Position numbers and translations under genes: made by a program. A stretch of DNA of 64,000 nucleotides. Source: Viscum album (taxonomy: Eukaryota; Streptophyta; Magnoliopsida; Santalales; Viscaceae). Of the stretch, positions 46,973 through 59,771 are shown piece after piece. The first letter of the stretch is position 1; the number at the start of each line of letters is the position of its first letter. Below the pieces are notes generated by a model. It had not been told where the DNA came from. It did not search any database and saw only the letters and a list, made by a program, of their open reading frames with translations. The DNA is taken from assembly GCA_963277665.1 (NCBI GenBank), contig OY728142.1:11112001-11176000 (forward strand), in the 5' to 3' direction.

Positions 46973-49900
46973 ATGGCGTCTAATGGAAGAAGGGTAATCA
47001 ATACTCATGGGAAGGGTAGGGATCTCCCTACTGAGCAAGTCAACACAGTCAACATTGGAGCAGATCAGATCATGACCATATTGGGACAACTTACTCAAGT
47101 TGTAACGAATAACCATTCAACACCTGTGTTAGATCGTTTCATATGGCAGAAGCCCCCATATTTTAGAGGGACTACTAATCTAGTGGTTGCTGAGCAATGG
47201 ATCAAGTCCCTTGAAAAGATATTCATGGTGTTAAGATGCAATGAAAATGAAAAGGTAGTACTGGAAATGTATTGTCTCAAGGGAGATGCTGATCAATGGT
47301 GGTCCCTGATTCAAAATACCACGAAGGAAGAAGAGATAAAGGATATGGAATGGAGTAATTTAAATGAAATATTCTTCGAAAAATATTTCCCTTATGAGCA
47401 ACGAACTGAAATGAAGTGGAAATTCATTGGATTGAAACAAAGGGAAGAAGACAGTGTTGCAGAGTATGAGGCTACCTTCACAAGGATAGCCAGGTATGCC
47501 ATGTATTACATACGTGACTCAGAGGACAAGATTGATCATTTATTTTAAGGTCTTAATCCAAGTCTTCTAAGGTCACTGGCTTCTCAATAATTTTCATCAT
47601 ATGATGAAATTGTATCAAGTTCCATCAAAACAGAGAAGGAATTTGCTAGATCAAATTTTTTCAAAGGAAACCAAGATAAGAAGAGGTATTTTGATAACAA
47701 AGGAAAAGGAGAAGCACCATATAAGAGAAAGGTAACTAATAGTTTCCCATTATGTGAGAATTGTGGAAATAATTGTATTGGGAAATGCTTTAAAGGCATG
47801 TGAGTCTACTATAACCGCGGAGAAAAGGGTCATCGATCTAATGAATGCAAGGGGAAGAAAATATTCAATGATATTAAATTCTAAAATTGCAGAGATATGG
47901 GACACTATGAAAATGAGTGTCCTAAGTGCCAAGGAAAAATGCCTCATAAAAATCCAAGAGAGCAAGGGAGAGCCTATGTGATTACAACCGCAGAGGTTGA
48001 AGTTCCTTGTGACGTGGTGGCAGGTACTTTAATTGTTTCCTAAAACTTATACAACACTTTATTTGATTCTGGATCATTTCATTCATTTATATCCTCTTAG
48101 TTTTCCAATATAATTAGATATGTCCAATTTGATTTAAGAAAGGAGTTGTCAGTCAAAAATCCCATGGGATGTATCATTGAAACAAAGGCTTGTCGACTAG
48201 TTCCCCTCCAAAAACCAAAACATGCTTTAGTTTCTAACCTTATCATCACGCCCATGACTGAATTTGATATAATTATCAGTATGGATTGGATGTCAAATTA
48301 TGATGTGAGGATTTATTGCAAGAAAAAGGAAGTTACAATTTTTGAAAATGGTGTAGAATCCCTCATCTTTAGGGCAGAAACTTCACCACCTGATTCTTAT
48401 CTAGAACCACCCCTAGTAGCTCTATTGAATGAAATACTTGGAGAGGAAGATAAAAAAATATCTATGGGAGAAAAAAGAAATCTTCAAATTGAAGATGTGC
48501 ACATAGTGAAAGATTACATTGATGTATTTCCAGAGGATTTACCTGGAAATTCTCCAGAGCAGGAAGTTGAGTTCTCTATCGATTTAATTCCTGATGCAAG
48601 ACCTATATCAAAGACTCCCTATAGAATGGCCACTGTGGAATTAGTATAGCTAAAAAAATAACTAGAGAATTTTAGTGAAAAAGGATTTATTCGACCTAGT
48701 GTTTCTCCATGGGGATCCCTTTTCCTCTTTGTCAAGAAGAAAGATGGATCCATGAGGATTTTCATTGATTATAGGGAAATCAATTCTATTACAATAAAGA
48801 ATAAGTATCCTCTACCCTGGATTGATGATTTATTTGAACAACTTCATAGAGATCAATAATTTTCAAAGACTGACCTTCGATCCAGATATCATCAATTGCA
48901 TGTGAGGAAGGAAGATATTGCGAAGACAACATTTCGAACCAGGTATGGGCATTACGAGTTTACAATGATGCCTTTTGGACTGAAAAATGCACCCTCTATT
49001 TTCATGGATTTAATGAATAGAGTTTTCAAGGAATATCTTGATAACTTTGTTTTGGTATTCATCGATGATAACCTGGTATAATCAAAAATCTATGAAGACC
49101 ATGAGGATCATTTGCGTACTATTATGAAAACTCTTAGAAGAAATCAATTATATGAGAAGTTTAGCAAGTGCGAATTCTAGATTCAGTCAGTTTCTTTTAT
49201 AGGACATATTGTATCTAAGGATGGAATCCTAGTTGATCCTGCAAAGACAACGACAATCCAAGAATGGCCCATGCCAACAAACATAACTGAGGTACACAGT
49301 TTTATTGGCTTAGCAGGTTATTATCGACATTTCGTTCAGAATTTTGCCCGACTAGGTAATCCGCTAACCAAGCTCACACGTAAAGGAGTTAAGTTTGTGT
49401 GGACAAAATAATGTACAAAATGCTTCAATGAATTGAAAAGAATATTGGTTAATGCTCCAATTTTGACTCTTCCATCTTGAAGTGATGGATTTGTAATATA
49501 CAGTGATGCATCAAAGAATGTACTGGGTTGTGTCCTTATAAAAAACGATAAAGTTATTTATTATGCATCAAGATAGTTGAAGACTCATGAGAAAAATTAT
49601 CCAACTCATGATCTTGAGTTAGTAGCTGTAATATTTGCTCTGAAAATATGGAGGCATTATCTCTACGGAGATAGATGTGAGATTTATACGGACCACAAGA
49701 GTTTGACGTATATTTTCACACAAAAAGAACTCAACATGAGGAAAAGAATATGGATCAAGTTACTCAAGTATTATGATTGTTCAATGCACTACCACCCATG
49801 GAAGGAAAATATAGTGGCAGATGCATTAAATATGAAGGATCATGGACTTCTGACTCAAATGAAGATTGAGAGAGATCCTATATTTTTGGATCTACTAAAG

Positions 49901-51403
49901 ATGGATATAGGAACTGTTAAGGAAGGGGAAACATCTTTTCTCTTTTAAATGATTGCTAAACCATCTTTATTAGAGAAGATAAAAAGCTCTCAATCTGATG
50001 ATGAGAATCTACACAAGAAAATTAATGCTTTCAGAGATGGGAGACTGGATGACTTCGTGTATGAAGAAGGAGTTATGAAATTTGGGAAGAGGTTATGCAT
50101 CCCATCTGTACCTGAGATAAAAAGGGAACTATTAGATGATTCGCATAGCTCAAATTTCTCTATACACCCAGGTAGCACCAAGATGTATAGAGATCTGAAG
50201 GAATATTTTTGGTGGGATAATATGAAGCGGGAAATTTCTGACTACGTGTCAAGGTGTCTAGTTTGTCAACAAGTGAAGGCAGAGAGACAACATCCCAAAG
50301 GAGTGATGCAACCTCTACCTATTACTATGTGGAAGTGGGATAAAATTATGATGGATTTTGTCACCAAACTTCCGAGGACACCTATAAGGAATGATGCAAT
50401 ATGGGTAATTGTTGATCATCTCACTAAAACAACACATTTCCTCCTAATAAGAGAGGATCTACCACTTGAGCGCCTGACAAGACTTTATATTAATGAAGTT
50501 TTGAGACTTCATGGTGCACCTATATCAATTTTCTATGATAGAGATCCCCGGTTTACGCCGAAATTATGGAAAAGTATCCATAAGGCTTTGAATACTGAGC
50601 TTCATATGAGTACCACATATCACCCCCAAACTGACGGACAGTCTAAAAGGACGATTAAAACTCTAGAAGACATGTTGAGGTCATGATCTCTTGACTTCCA
50701 AGGTATGTGGGATCAATACTTGCCTCTGGTGGAATTTCCATACAACAATATTTTCCATTCTAGTATTCAAATGGCTCCATATGAAGCATTATATGGAAAG
50801 AGATGTCGAACTCCAACTTGTTGGGATGATGTTGGTGAGAGGAAACTTATAGGTTCAAAGCTTATTGAAGAGACCACGACAAAGGTGAAGAAAATACAAG
50901 ATCATATTAAAGCAACCCAAAGTAGACAGAAGAGTTATGTTGACAACCGGAGAAAGGAATTGGAATTTCAAGTGGGATATCATGTATTTCTGAAAGTCTC
51001 TCCATGGAAGGGCATCTTAAGGTTCAGTAAGAAAGGGAAACTGATCCCCAGGTACATCGGACCATTTGAAATTTTGGGAAGAATTGGATCTGTAGCTTAC
51101 CATTTAGCGATTCTTCCAAATCTATCCAGAGTTCATGATGTGTTCCACGTAGCATTGTTAAATAAGTACATTCCAGACCCAACACATGTACTCACATATG
51201 AAGAAATATAACTGGAACCTGATTTGTTATATTGTGAAAAGCATATGAGGATTCTTGACACAAGGGAGAAGGTATTGAGAAATCGAAAAACTTGTCTGGT
51301 AAAGGTTCTTTGGAGAAACCAAAATATGGAGGAAGAAACATGGGAACCAAAGGATTTCATGAAGAAGAACCACCCACATCTTTTTGATGGGCTTTATACA
51401 TAA
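46973..51403 (+). pseudogene. gag-pol: Gypsy-2 gag-pol polyprotein, one frame with 17 stops
   Basis: The frame starts at ATG 46973 (MASNGRRVIN) and ends at TAA 51401-51403, 1,476 codons. Parts in order: gag (WIKSLEKIF, DQWWSLI); a Cys-rich and two zinc-knuckle segments (47740-47940) with ligands lost (YNRGEKGH and F-stop-NCRDMGH where Cys is expected); protease LFDSGS near 48059; RT with FIDD near 49065; RNase H (YSDASK near 49500; YTDHKS near 49688); integrase with an H-H-C-C motif near 50140-50275 and Asp residues in MMDFV and YDRDPRF. The third catalytic position, Glu before RTI in the family, is Lys (AAA 50645-50647). The C-terminal chromodomain-like segment ends NHPHLF. Stops lie at 47546, 47588, 47801, 47882, 48041, 48098, 48647, 48659, 48857, 49079, 49178, 49409, 49478, 49574, 49946, 50684 and 51209. 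All share one frame and I found no frameshift. Confidence 0.95.
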
Positions 51404-51425
51404 AATTTTGAGGATGAAATTTTCT

Positions 51426-51439
51426 GAAGGAGAGAATAA
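51426..51439 (+). other. Gypsy-2 polypurine tract
   Basis: GAAGGAGAGAATAA directly before the right LTR start. Confidence 0.8.
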
Positions 51440-54400
51440 TGTAGTACCCCAAAAATTTTATGGTATTTTTCTTTATTCATCACTGAGTTACATTCTATTC
51501 ATCACCATGTTCCTTTGAAACAACACTAGGTTATTTAGGAGATAGTTAAAAACTAGCCATTAAACATAAATTTCCAACTTTTATGTTTTGAATTTTGAAA
51601 ATTGGTCATCTAGAGCTGTGACTAGTTAGTCATTTTGAGTCTGATAGAACCAAATTGTTTTTAGTGAATAGTAACATACCCTTATGAATAGTAATATGAC
51701 CCTAATTAATAGTAAAATTTATTATTATTTTATTTTATTAAGGCTTTAAGATAATGACATCTTGGTTAATTTTTCTATGAGACATAAAAGCAGTTAGAGT
51801 TTTTAAATAATTAATTTTTGAATTATGTATAATTTTATTTAAAAATTAAATTAAAAATATTTAGAAAATTATTTTCAAAAAATGGACTTCATTTTTGAAA
51901 TCTACACGTCGATAAATGGTTAGAGTGAATTTTGGGAATTTTTCTGAAATAGTTGATTTTTCAGTGAATAGTAAAAAATACAGTTTTTAGTTTCGGTGTG
52001 TTAATGAAATCATTAATGATATAATAATGATGTCATAAATCTGGTCGACTTGTGTATAGTTAAATAATAGGTGAGGTGTCCCAAGTGGCTTTAACCATGG
52101 TAAAATACCATGTGAAAGCCCATTGTTTTGCAAATACCACCCATGAGGTGTCCCTTGGAAATTATTAAAATAATCCCTCACTTTTCCTATAAATACCAAC
52201 TCTTCCTTTCATTTAATTCATTCCCTATTCTCCCTAAACAAAGATATGGTCTCCTTACCTTCATATTATTCCTCCCAATGTTTCCTCAAGTCCCAAGGTC
52301 CCAACCTTCAAGTCCTAAGGGTTACTCTACAAGGTAAGAAAATTCTCAATTTCTTTCTTTTTTCCTTTCAAGTTCTCTTTTATGTGGTATATCTTTCAAG
52401 TTTCCATAACATGTTATTATTTTGTTCTTATTATTTATATACTATATATTATGATTCATTTATGTATAGGTGAGCCTTGTCCCCTCTCTTTTTAATATTT
52501 TATAAAACCATGTTGCGTAGCCGTTAGGCTGCTGAATGTTTGTAAGCGATTTCAAAATTATTCTTTTATTTTGAGTTCTTTATTTATTATTTCTTCATCT
52601 ATTCTTACCCAAGAAGAATGAAATATCCAGAATCTTGTATATTCCGGATGTTCTCATGTTCATGATAAATTCATCATAAATCTTCTTCTTTTTCCCCACT
52701 TGTTCAAGGAATTAAAAACATTGTCCGTGATGTGTCGAATTACCGACATCGTAGACGATGTGATTTCAATTTTCATTAATTATTTCAAGTATGGTCATGA
52801 AACCATTTATATGGTTGAACCAGGTTATAATATATGTGTTATGAATCACCCATGGTTCTGGAATTCTTTGGTACTCATGTTTCTAATTTATAAAACAAAA
52901 TGAGGTTGTTATTATCAAAGAACCACTAAAAAAATCTAAACGAACATCATTAATGTTTTAACTAATGAATCATCATCATGGTATATAAACCAAAATCATT
53001 ATAAGATAATTTATATATCCATAATTTCCTTAATAAGATGTATTAACAATTCTGGATGTTTAACCATGTTTCAAATGAACTTCCATTCATGGAAACAAGT
53101 AAACGGACCATGAAAACCAAGGAAGAAAATGCTTCCAAAACATGAAAATTGAACCAATTGAACAAATAAAAAGGGCCATGAATGAACCTAATAAGGTTAT
53201 ACTAAATCAATTAAATGTATAGGATGTTCTGTAAATATTAGTTAATGAAGCTAAATTTTATTATTCAGGTCATTAAAACAAACGAAGAACACACTCGAGC
53301 ATAAGGTAAGGGGTTTCTCATCTCACTTTCAATTCTGTGGGATTTTCATTGTTCGCCACTTATTTTCTATATGTGGAATATGTTTACTGAAATTTTATAT
53401 ATAATAACATTATTCTATTTATATTCATGTTATTCAATGATTCACTTGATGTTCATTAAGTTCTGGTCATATGATTCGACTGATTAGATTGTGGTAAGGG
53501 ACTTTGTCTCAACTACCTTTTCGTTGCAACTAACTTGCATTATACACCTAATAATCCTTATGTGGTGTACCTACTTACCATTTGAGATCACTTTTCATTT
53601 GAAATTATATTTATATTAAATATCCATTATCTCATGTCATGGATATGTTTTTTGTCTAAACCGTATACCATCTTACATACGATGTTTATTTGGAAAGTTA
53701 TTTTAATTATGGAAATATTGATGAATTCATATACTCTACTCTATAAAAATATTGAAAAGGATTATTTATCTTTTATTGAATCAATTTATAAATAATTCTT
53801 TGGACATTTAGTGGTGGTTGGGCTCTCTATAGCCCCTCGATGCATGGCCAGGTCTCATGAGACAAAACAGTTTGGCGAGAAACCCTTCGAGTTTGTTTCC
53901 AAAAAATCAGAAGGGTTTCTACCCATAGAACTAAACCATTTTTACGGTATTATGGTTTCATGTTCCGGATACATGATGTCCAATTAATAAGAATTCTATT
54001 TATTCATTATTAGTTATTATTATTATCCATGAGGTTTTCACTATGATAAAATCTATGGATACAGTTTCATTCTCAGTTTATTAACGGCATTAGTTATTCA
54101 TTTATTCACTATGACATATTGATTATGTCAGATTGATTGTGATTCACTTATTATTGTACTCATGCTTCCGCTATTTTTAACCCTTACTGAGCATTTGAGC
54201 TCACACCTTTTATTGTCTACCTTCAATAGGTGATGAAGAGAAGATCTTTTATTGAGTTCCTGGGGATTCCGTTTTTAGTTTTTGTTATGTATTGTATTTT
54301 TTAAACTTTTCCAATGTAATTTGAGTAACATCTATATATATAGTTTCTTCAAGACTACTAAACTGATCATTCCTTCAGGATTTTCATTCCTTCTAACCAT

Positions 54401-54454
54401 GCCAATATCACAATTAATGCACCGGCTCCAGCCTATAGGGGTCAGGGTGTTACA
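51440..54454 (+). repeat. Gypsy-2 right LTR (3,015 bp)
   Basis: Starts TGTAGTACCCC and ends GGTGTTACA, followed by the target duplication TATAA. Confidence 0.95.
52188..52195 (+). promoter_or_regulatory. Gypsy-2 right LTR TATA box
   Basis: TATAAATA in the same context as the left LTR. Confidence 0.7.
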
Positions 54455-54597
54455 TATAACTACCTATTTTCATATGTTTTATGGTTTTAAAATCATTTAT
54501 AAACTTTTCATTTTATGTAATAAGATTTTTTATTTCTATTTATTAAAGGGTTTTGGAATTTTTTTTCAATCCATCTATTTATGTTTTATATACAAAG

Positions 54598-54680
54598 ATA
54601 TATATATATATATATATATCTTTCCGTATGAAATAATTTTATTTAAGATATGTATATGTGTATATATATATATATTACTC
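54598..54680. repeat. TA and TG/TA microsatellites
   Basis: About 11 TA dinucleotides (54598-54619), then a second GT/TA run near 54653-54675, inside the solo LTR. Confidence 0.85.
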
Positions 54681-55200
54681 ATGATGTTTATATATGTATG
54701 TAAGTGTGTATGTAATTTTTTGTAAGAGAATTATTATTTTTAATATCTATGTACATGCATGTGAGTATGCAATCTTATTTTATTTAAATATCAGTATTTA
54801 TATAAAAAAATGTATATATATAATTGTATCTTTTATGTAAAACCTTTATATAAATTTATATAGGTATGATTTCATGAAAAAATATTTTTGTCATGACATA
54901 TGTATAGCCAAGTAATTTCTTTTAGGAAATGGATATAGAAGATTAAAATTTAAAGAATCATCATATCCCTTATGATGAAAAATGAAAGTTATAATGTTTT
55001 TAATTACAATGCATCACACCTAGATTTTATAAAGGCATAGTATGGGGAGTGAAACAAAAACCCTTATGGTAATTTGTCCAACTATTTTATGGGTGCGCCC
55101 AGATTGCACTGGGTGAGACCGTTATATCTTACATAATGGGTGCTCCCAGATAGTGCTCCAATGCATTGGGTAATGTGTTAATCTCATGAGATGTTATGTA

Positions 55201-55328
55201 TGGTGCACAAGAGGTTTATCCCAAGCACATTATGGTGCTCAAGAGGTTTATCCCAAACACATTTTGGTGCATGAGAGGTTTATCCCTAACACATTATGGT
55301 GCATGAGAGTTTTATCCTAAGAACATTA
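55201..55328 (+). repeat. 32-bp tandem repeat, four units
   Basis: Units start at 55201, 55233, 55265 and 55297, each reading TGGTGCA, then GAGAGGTTTATCCC-AA-CACATT with small changes. The spacing is exactly 32 bp each time. Confidence 0.9.
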
Positions 55329-55969
55329 TGGGATTAGGGAGTGAACCTAATCCATCATGGGACTATGTACACCATGTATTGGGAGTGAACTGAGAAATCC
55401 ATGCTATGACCCAAGGTGCCTTTGAGAATTAAATTATGAAATGATTATATCTTTTCAAGTGAAGTTTCTATAGTTTTATGAATTAATGAAGTTGTTTTTA
55501 AAAATTATAAATATATAATGAAATCCTTTTGTTAAAATGTTTATTTTGAGAAGTACACATGGTTTTATAAGTCTTCATTTTCAGACTCCATGACATGTTC
55601 TACTTTTTCTGTTGAATTGCAAACACTATTTGGTTTCCTTTTATTTTAAAAACCCCTTACTGGGAAGTTTAATTCTCACCCTACATTTTCAACTCATTTC
55701 TACAGGTTTAGTAGATTTATCAGTGATGTATTTTTCTGTGTGGATGCAACACACTAAAGATTCTTTTATTTGTTTAATTTTGATTTTTACAGTTTGTTGA
55801 AATTTAATTCATGTATTATTAGTTTCTAATTCTCTAAAACCTAGAATGGAAAAGGATCCTGATATGTAATTAAAATTCTGTGTATTTATTATGTTTCATT
55901 TTTATAAAAAAATACACATCATTCATAATGGATGATTCTGATAGCTCGGGCTCAGGTCATTATAGGATT

Positions 55970-56128
55970 GGGTCTAGATGAATGGTATACCTTGTTGTTA
56001 AATCTATGCAGAGAGAGATCATCCAACATTATGGATTATAAATTAGTAAATTAAATGTGAATTGAAAACCAATAAAGGTTAGAGTTAATTGTTGAAAGAT
56101 CAATGAGACTTCTTATGGATGGGAAGTG
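55970..56128 (+). other. Element Z internal region, part 3
   Basis: Non-coding. It continues Z after the solo LTR. The right limit is uncertain: GATGGGAAG followed by TGTTATGATGAG at about 56119-56139 could be a PPT and LTR start. Confidence 0.35.
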
Positions 56129-58339
56129 TTATGATGAGAAGGTTATAAAGACCCACATATATACAAGTTATGAAAATTGAGAATGAATTTTATTTTTTGA
56201 TTTGGGGAGAGGGTATTTTTGGAAATCTAGATTTAGTGTTCATTTATGGGTGTTAAAACATACCAAGAAGATGTTTTTGGGCATAGATCAAGGTCTGAGA
56301 GGTAGAACAAGTGCTCGGTTGAGCTAGAGAAAGGTCTAAAGGCCTTATTGAGAATTTTATAGTTATAGTAGGTCACTTCATGATAGCTTGGTCATGACGT
56401 GACTATTTATAGTGAGGGGTATGATGTTATTTTATAGTAGTCCACACTATGATCTATGAGGTTTATTCCATGATGAGTGGTGGATGAGGAAAATACCCTC
56501 ATCCTTGTGGGTTATTGCTATGAAAGGCAGTGGTTACAGGAGGTTGTACCGTGAAGGCTAAGTGGGCCTTGAGTGGTGACTCTACCTGAGGGGTGGTAAT
56601 TTTGCGTCCCCTTGGCTGCACTATGGTATTGTTGGGTGAGAAGTATCATCACACTGTGACTAAGGATTGGGTGTATCTTAAGTAGGGGTAGTTTCAAATT
56701 TTCATTGTTTGGGGTCTTCAGGTATTTAGGGGTTAGGGGCATCAAGGACATCCATTTTTAGCTATATATTCCCCCATTCATCCTCTATTTAACCCCCTAA
56801 CCTAGGGGTGATTTTTAGTGAGTTTTCATGATGATCTTAGGTATGTCTTTCCATTTTTCCCCATATTTTTGCTTCTTGGTTAGATGATAATTTCATTGTA
56901 ATTCAGCTAGAGTTTTAGTAAAAATTCCACCAGATCATGGTGGAATCAATTTAGGATGATGGGGATTTCATATGGTATAATAAGAGGATGTCTCGAGATA
57001 GTATCTACACACCATTGTAGGTTATTTTGATGTAGGTATTCTGTTATATATATATTTTTAAGGGTTTGGCTTAAATTAAATTATATTTTAAAAGAAATTG
57101 AATTGGGTTTTTGGGATTTTGTGCAGATTAGGTTTGGGGGTATGCTGGTAGTGGTTCCCACCCTATTTCCCATGATTTTGGAGATAAGCTGATGTCTGGT
57201 AAGATTTTAGGCATTATTCCTAATTGAATTAATTTATGAGATAATTATAAATTGTTAAAATGGATTTAATAATTAATTATAAATTTTTTATAATTAATTA
57301 TCGGATTTTAGAGAATGAGATTGGTGCTCAGGCTATGGGTGCGATCTTGGACGAGCCTAGGCAGAGTTTCCAAGATAAAGAAATAAAAATGGAATGACTT
57401 CATAAATAAGGTAGGTGGTCCATTGAGAATACCCCTATGGTATTTAAATTTTTTTTATTTATACTTGGAATTTTATATGCGGTCTTTACACTAAGGTAAA
57501 CTATAAATTTTAACTTAAATTAATTATTTTAATTAAATAAAATACCCATGTTTGAAATGAACAAAGTTACAAGGTCATGAGGGACCTTGGTCACTGACTT
57601 GATTGCCTCATCCATTGATGGATGAGGCCCTGGTTATAATTTAATTCCATGTGATACTTTGATCTTTAGGGGTAAAAATTGAACAAAGTGATTGATATAT
57701 AGTAGACCTAGTGATATGTACCCTAGTGGCCTACAGGTAGAGGTAAGTGAATATTTGAGATGGATGTCTTAGAGATTGGCCATGCAAGAACCTTGAGATG
57801 TCTTTAAGCATTTAATATAGATGATATGAGCATAGGGAGAGTGATCCTTCCCATTTGATATGTAAATAACTAGAAGGGTATTCCATGGGTAGATTTTTTG
57901 ATAGGTTGGGTGTGTGAGAATGACCTAGGATAACCTTGATAAGGGAGATGGGCATGGTGCCATCTCATGAGACATATGCCAACGAGGCTTACTCTATGTG
58001 ACTAGTGAAGCCATGATATGACCATGAGAATTCCAAGGGGTGTTATGACTTTTTTTTGATGGGTGTTAACTCAAGAGACAAGATTGTGACTGAGGAGCCT
58101 ATGTGAGGGGTTTAGATTATTATTTGACCTAGGAGACCCTAATGGGAACCCCAATGATATGATAACCCTAGAAAGGGTGTGTATGGGAAATACGTAGTGA
58201 TGATCACAGGTTTCACCATATAAACCATATATATTATGTATGATTTAGAAGGATATGGTGATATGAAATGTGATGTTTCAGGTGGTATGAATTTCCCTCC
58301 AAGATGTATTTATATACATGGGATTCCTTAGATGTTCTC

Positions 58340-58860
58340 TATAGATCTGGACTTCTTTCATGATGATTATGGAATGCCTAGGATATCAACTAGGTTAAAA
58401 ATTTTATCCCCTACTACGGAATGACTAGGATATATCCTGGGTTTGGATTTGAGGATTATACTATGGAATTACCAAGGTATCACTTGGGGTTTTACTTTGA
58501 ACCTGCTACTATGGAACACCCAAGGTATCTCTATGGGTTTAGTTATGATGCCTGATGGTTTTTTATTGGATATGATTATATCCTAAGGATCAATGATGAT
58601 TATTGATGATTATGGATCACAATGTATTCCTACTTAGGGATCGATGATGATGCCTGATAATTTTGGATCATCTTGGATTAACTAATAAGGATAAGTGATG
58701 ATGCCTAACGATTTTGGATCACCTAGTATTACCTTATAGGGATCAATAATGACATCATATGTTTATGGATTGTCTAGGATTACCTCTTAAGGGACGATGA
58801 TAAAGCCTAATGATTATGGATCATCTAGGATTATCTAATAGGGATCAATGATGATACTTG
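58340..58860 (+). repeat. Degenerate short tandem block, right copy
   Basis: Same repeats and same sub-block order as 11820-12290: first the GGTATCACTTGGGGTTT type, then the GATGATGCCTGATAATTTTGG type. Confidence 0.65.
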
Positions 58861-59759
58861 ATGACTATTAATCACCTAAGATCACCTCCTAGGTATTATC
58901 TTTCAACCTGCTACCATGGGATGCCTTGGAAAATATCCTTGGATCAAGAAGTTATGCCTGATACTATATGGATACCTTTAGATAAATATAAATATCCAAC
59001 ATTTACACCTATTATTATATGGACATTGAGCCTTGTATTGGTTGGCATGATTATATGACATGCTTAAAGACACTCCTCACTAGTCGGAGCACGTATTGTC
59101 AATCCCATGGGTCATGCTAGAACTGATGGATTGATGGTGGTTATATATTTATGCTACCACACTTTATTTATTTATATAGTTGAGAATATCACTTGAATAC
59201 ACTAAATTACTATTTATGCATAGGAATAAGTTGGTGGTTACCTACTAAGTTGTACTCACACCATACATGGGTGACCATGACATTTGGGTACCTAAGTAGA
59301 CTTCACTGATCATAGGTTCAGGTTAGGTAGAGGCCCATGGTAGCTTAATTGAGTGGGATTTCTCAGATAGGACTTAGAGACTGGGATATGAAGAGGATTT
59401 TGGATGACATTAATACCTCAATTTCTTTTATTATTTTTATTTATTTTGTATATATGATCATTCCAGTGGGTGATAAATTGATTTATGTTGGAATAACTGT
59501 GAGTTTATTTGAATGCTTGTGTTTGCATTTCATTTATTATTGAGGATTTTACTTTATTATTCCACATACTCTAATTATTAGTTATGGATGGTTTTTGGTT
59601 ATATATATATATATATTCACACTATGATATGGGGGTATAGTCTCCCCATGGTACTACCCTAGATCCCCATCACTAGTCGGTAGCCATTGGCGTACAGGGA
59701 GGCGAGCCTGAGGTTTAGTGGTGAATCCTATGGTCTGGGCACCGTTCAGTTTCTATAAA

Positions 59760-59771
59760 GTGGGGGAGGAT
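59760..59771 (+). other. Polypurine tract-like run
   Basis: AGTGGGGGAGGA directly before TGTTACACACG. The surrounding 25 bases match the PPT-LTR junction of gypsy-1 (TTATAAAGGGGGGAAGGA then TGTAAC) closely. Confidence 0.5.

Larger units (their letters stand above)
43465..54454 (+). mobile_element. Gypsy-2: complete chromodomain-type Ty3/gypsy element
   Basis: LTRs 43465-46491 and 51440-54454 enclose a PBS, one gag-pol frame and a polypurine tract. Perfect 5-bp target-site duplications TATAA lie at 43460-43464 and 54455-54459. Total length is 10,990 bp. About 19 differences in 232 aligned LTR positions make it slightly older than gypsy-1. It is the same broad chromovirus group as gypsy-1 but a different family: its LTRs and gag differ clearly. 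It sits inside the plus-strand solo LTR. Confidence 0.95.
54460..55969 (+). repeat. Plus-strand gypsy solo LTR, 3' part with right TSD
   Basis: Continues the LTR cut at 43464. Landmarks parallel gypsy-1's LTR end: CCTTACTGG near 55656, TCTAATTCTCTAAAACC near 55827, GATCCTGATATGTAAT near 55855, and a terminus GGTCATTATA at 55964 (TG...TA ends again). The next five bases, GGATT (55965-55969), match GGCTT at 40975-40979 except for one base. Confidence 0.75.
56129..59771 (+). repeat. Element Z, right LTR (start uncertain)
   Basis: A TATA-like TATATAT at 56763 is followed by a C-rich stretch and a CCCTAACC segment, as in the other LTR promoters. The segment near 57340-57420 resembles the leader-exon part of the gypsy-2 LTR before a TAAGGTAG splice-donor-like site. 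The last 1.6 kb duplicates 11627-13143 in the same order. It ends in GGGGGAGGATGTTACA at about 59776, like the gypsy-2 LTR end GGGGTGTTACA. The end can also be read as a PPT followed by a new LTR start at 59772, and the two readings conflict. Confidence 0.4.

Noticed and set aside
54282..54725. 147-codon plus-strand frame
   Set aside because: It crosses the gypsy-2 LTR end and a TA microsatellite; the hydrophobic, Tyr/Ile-rich product comes from AT-rich sequence.
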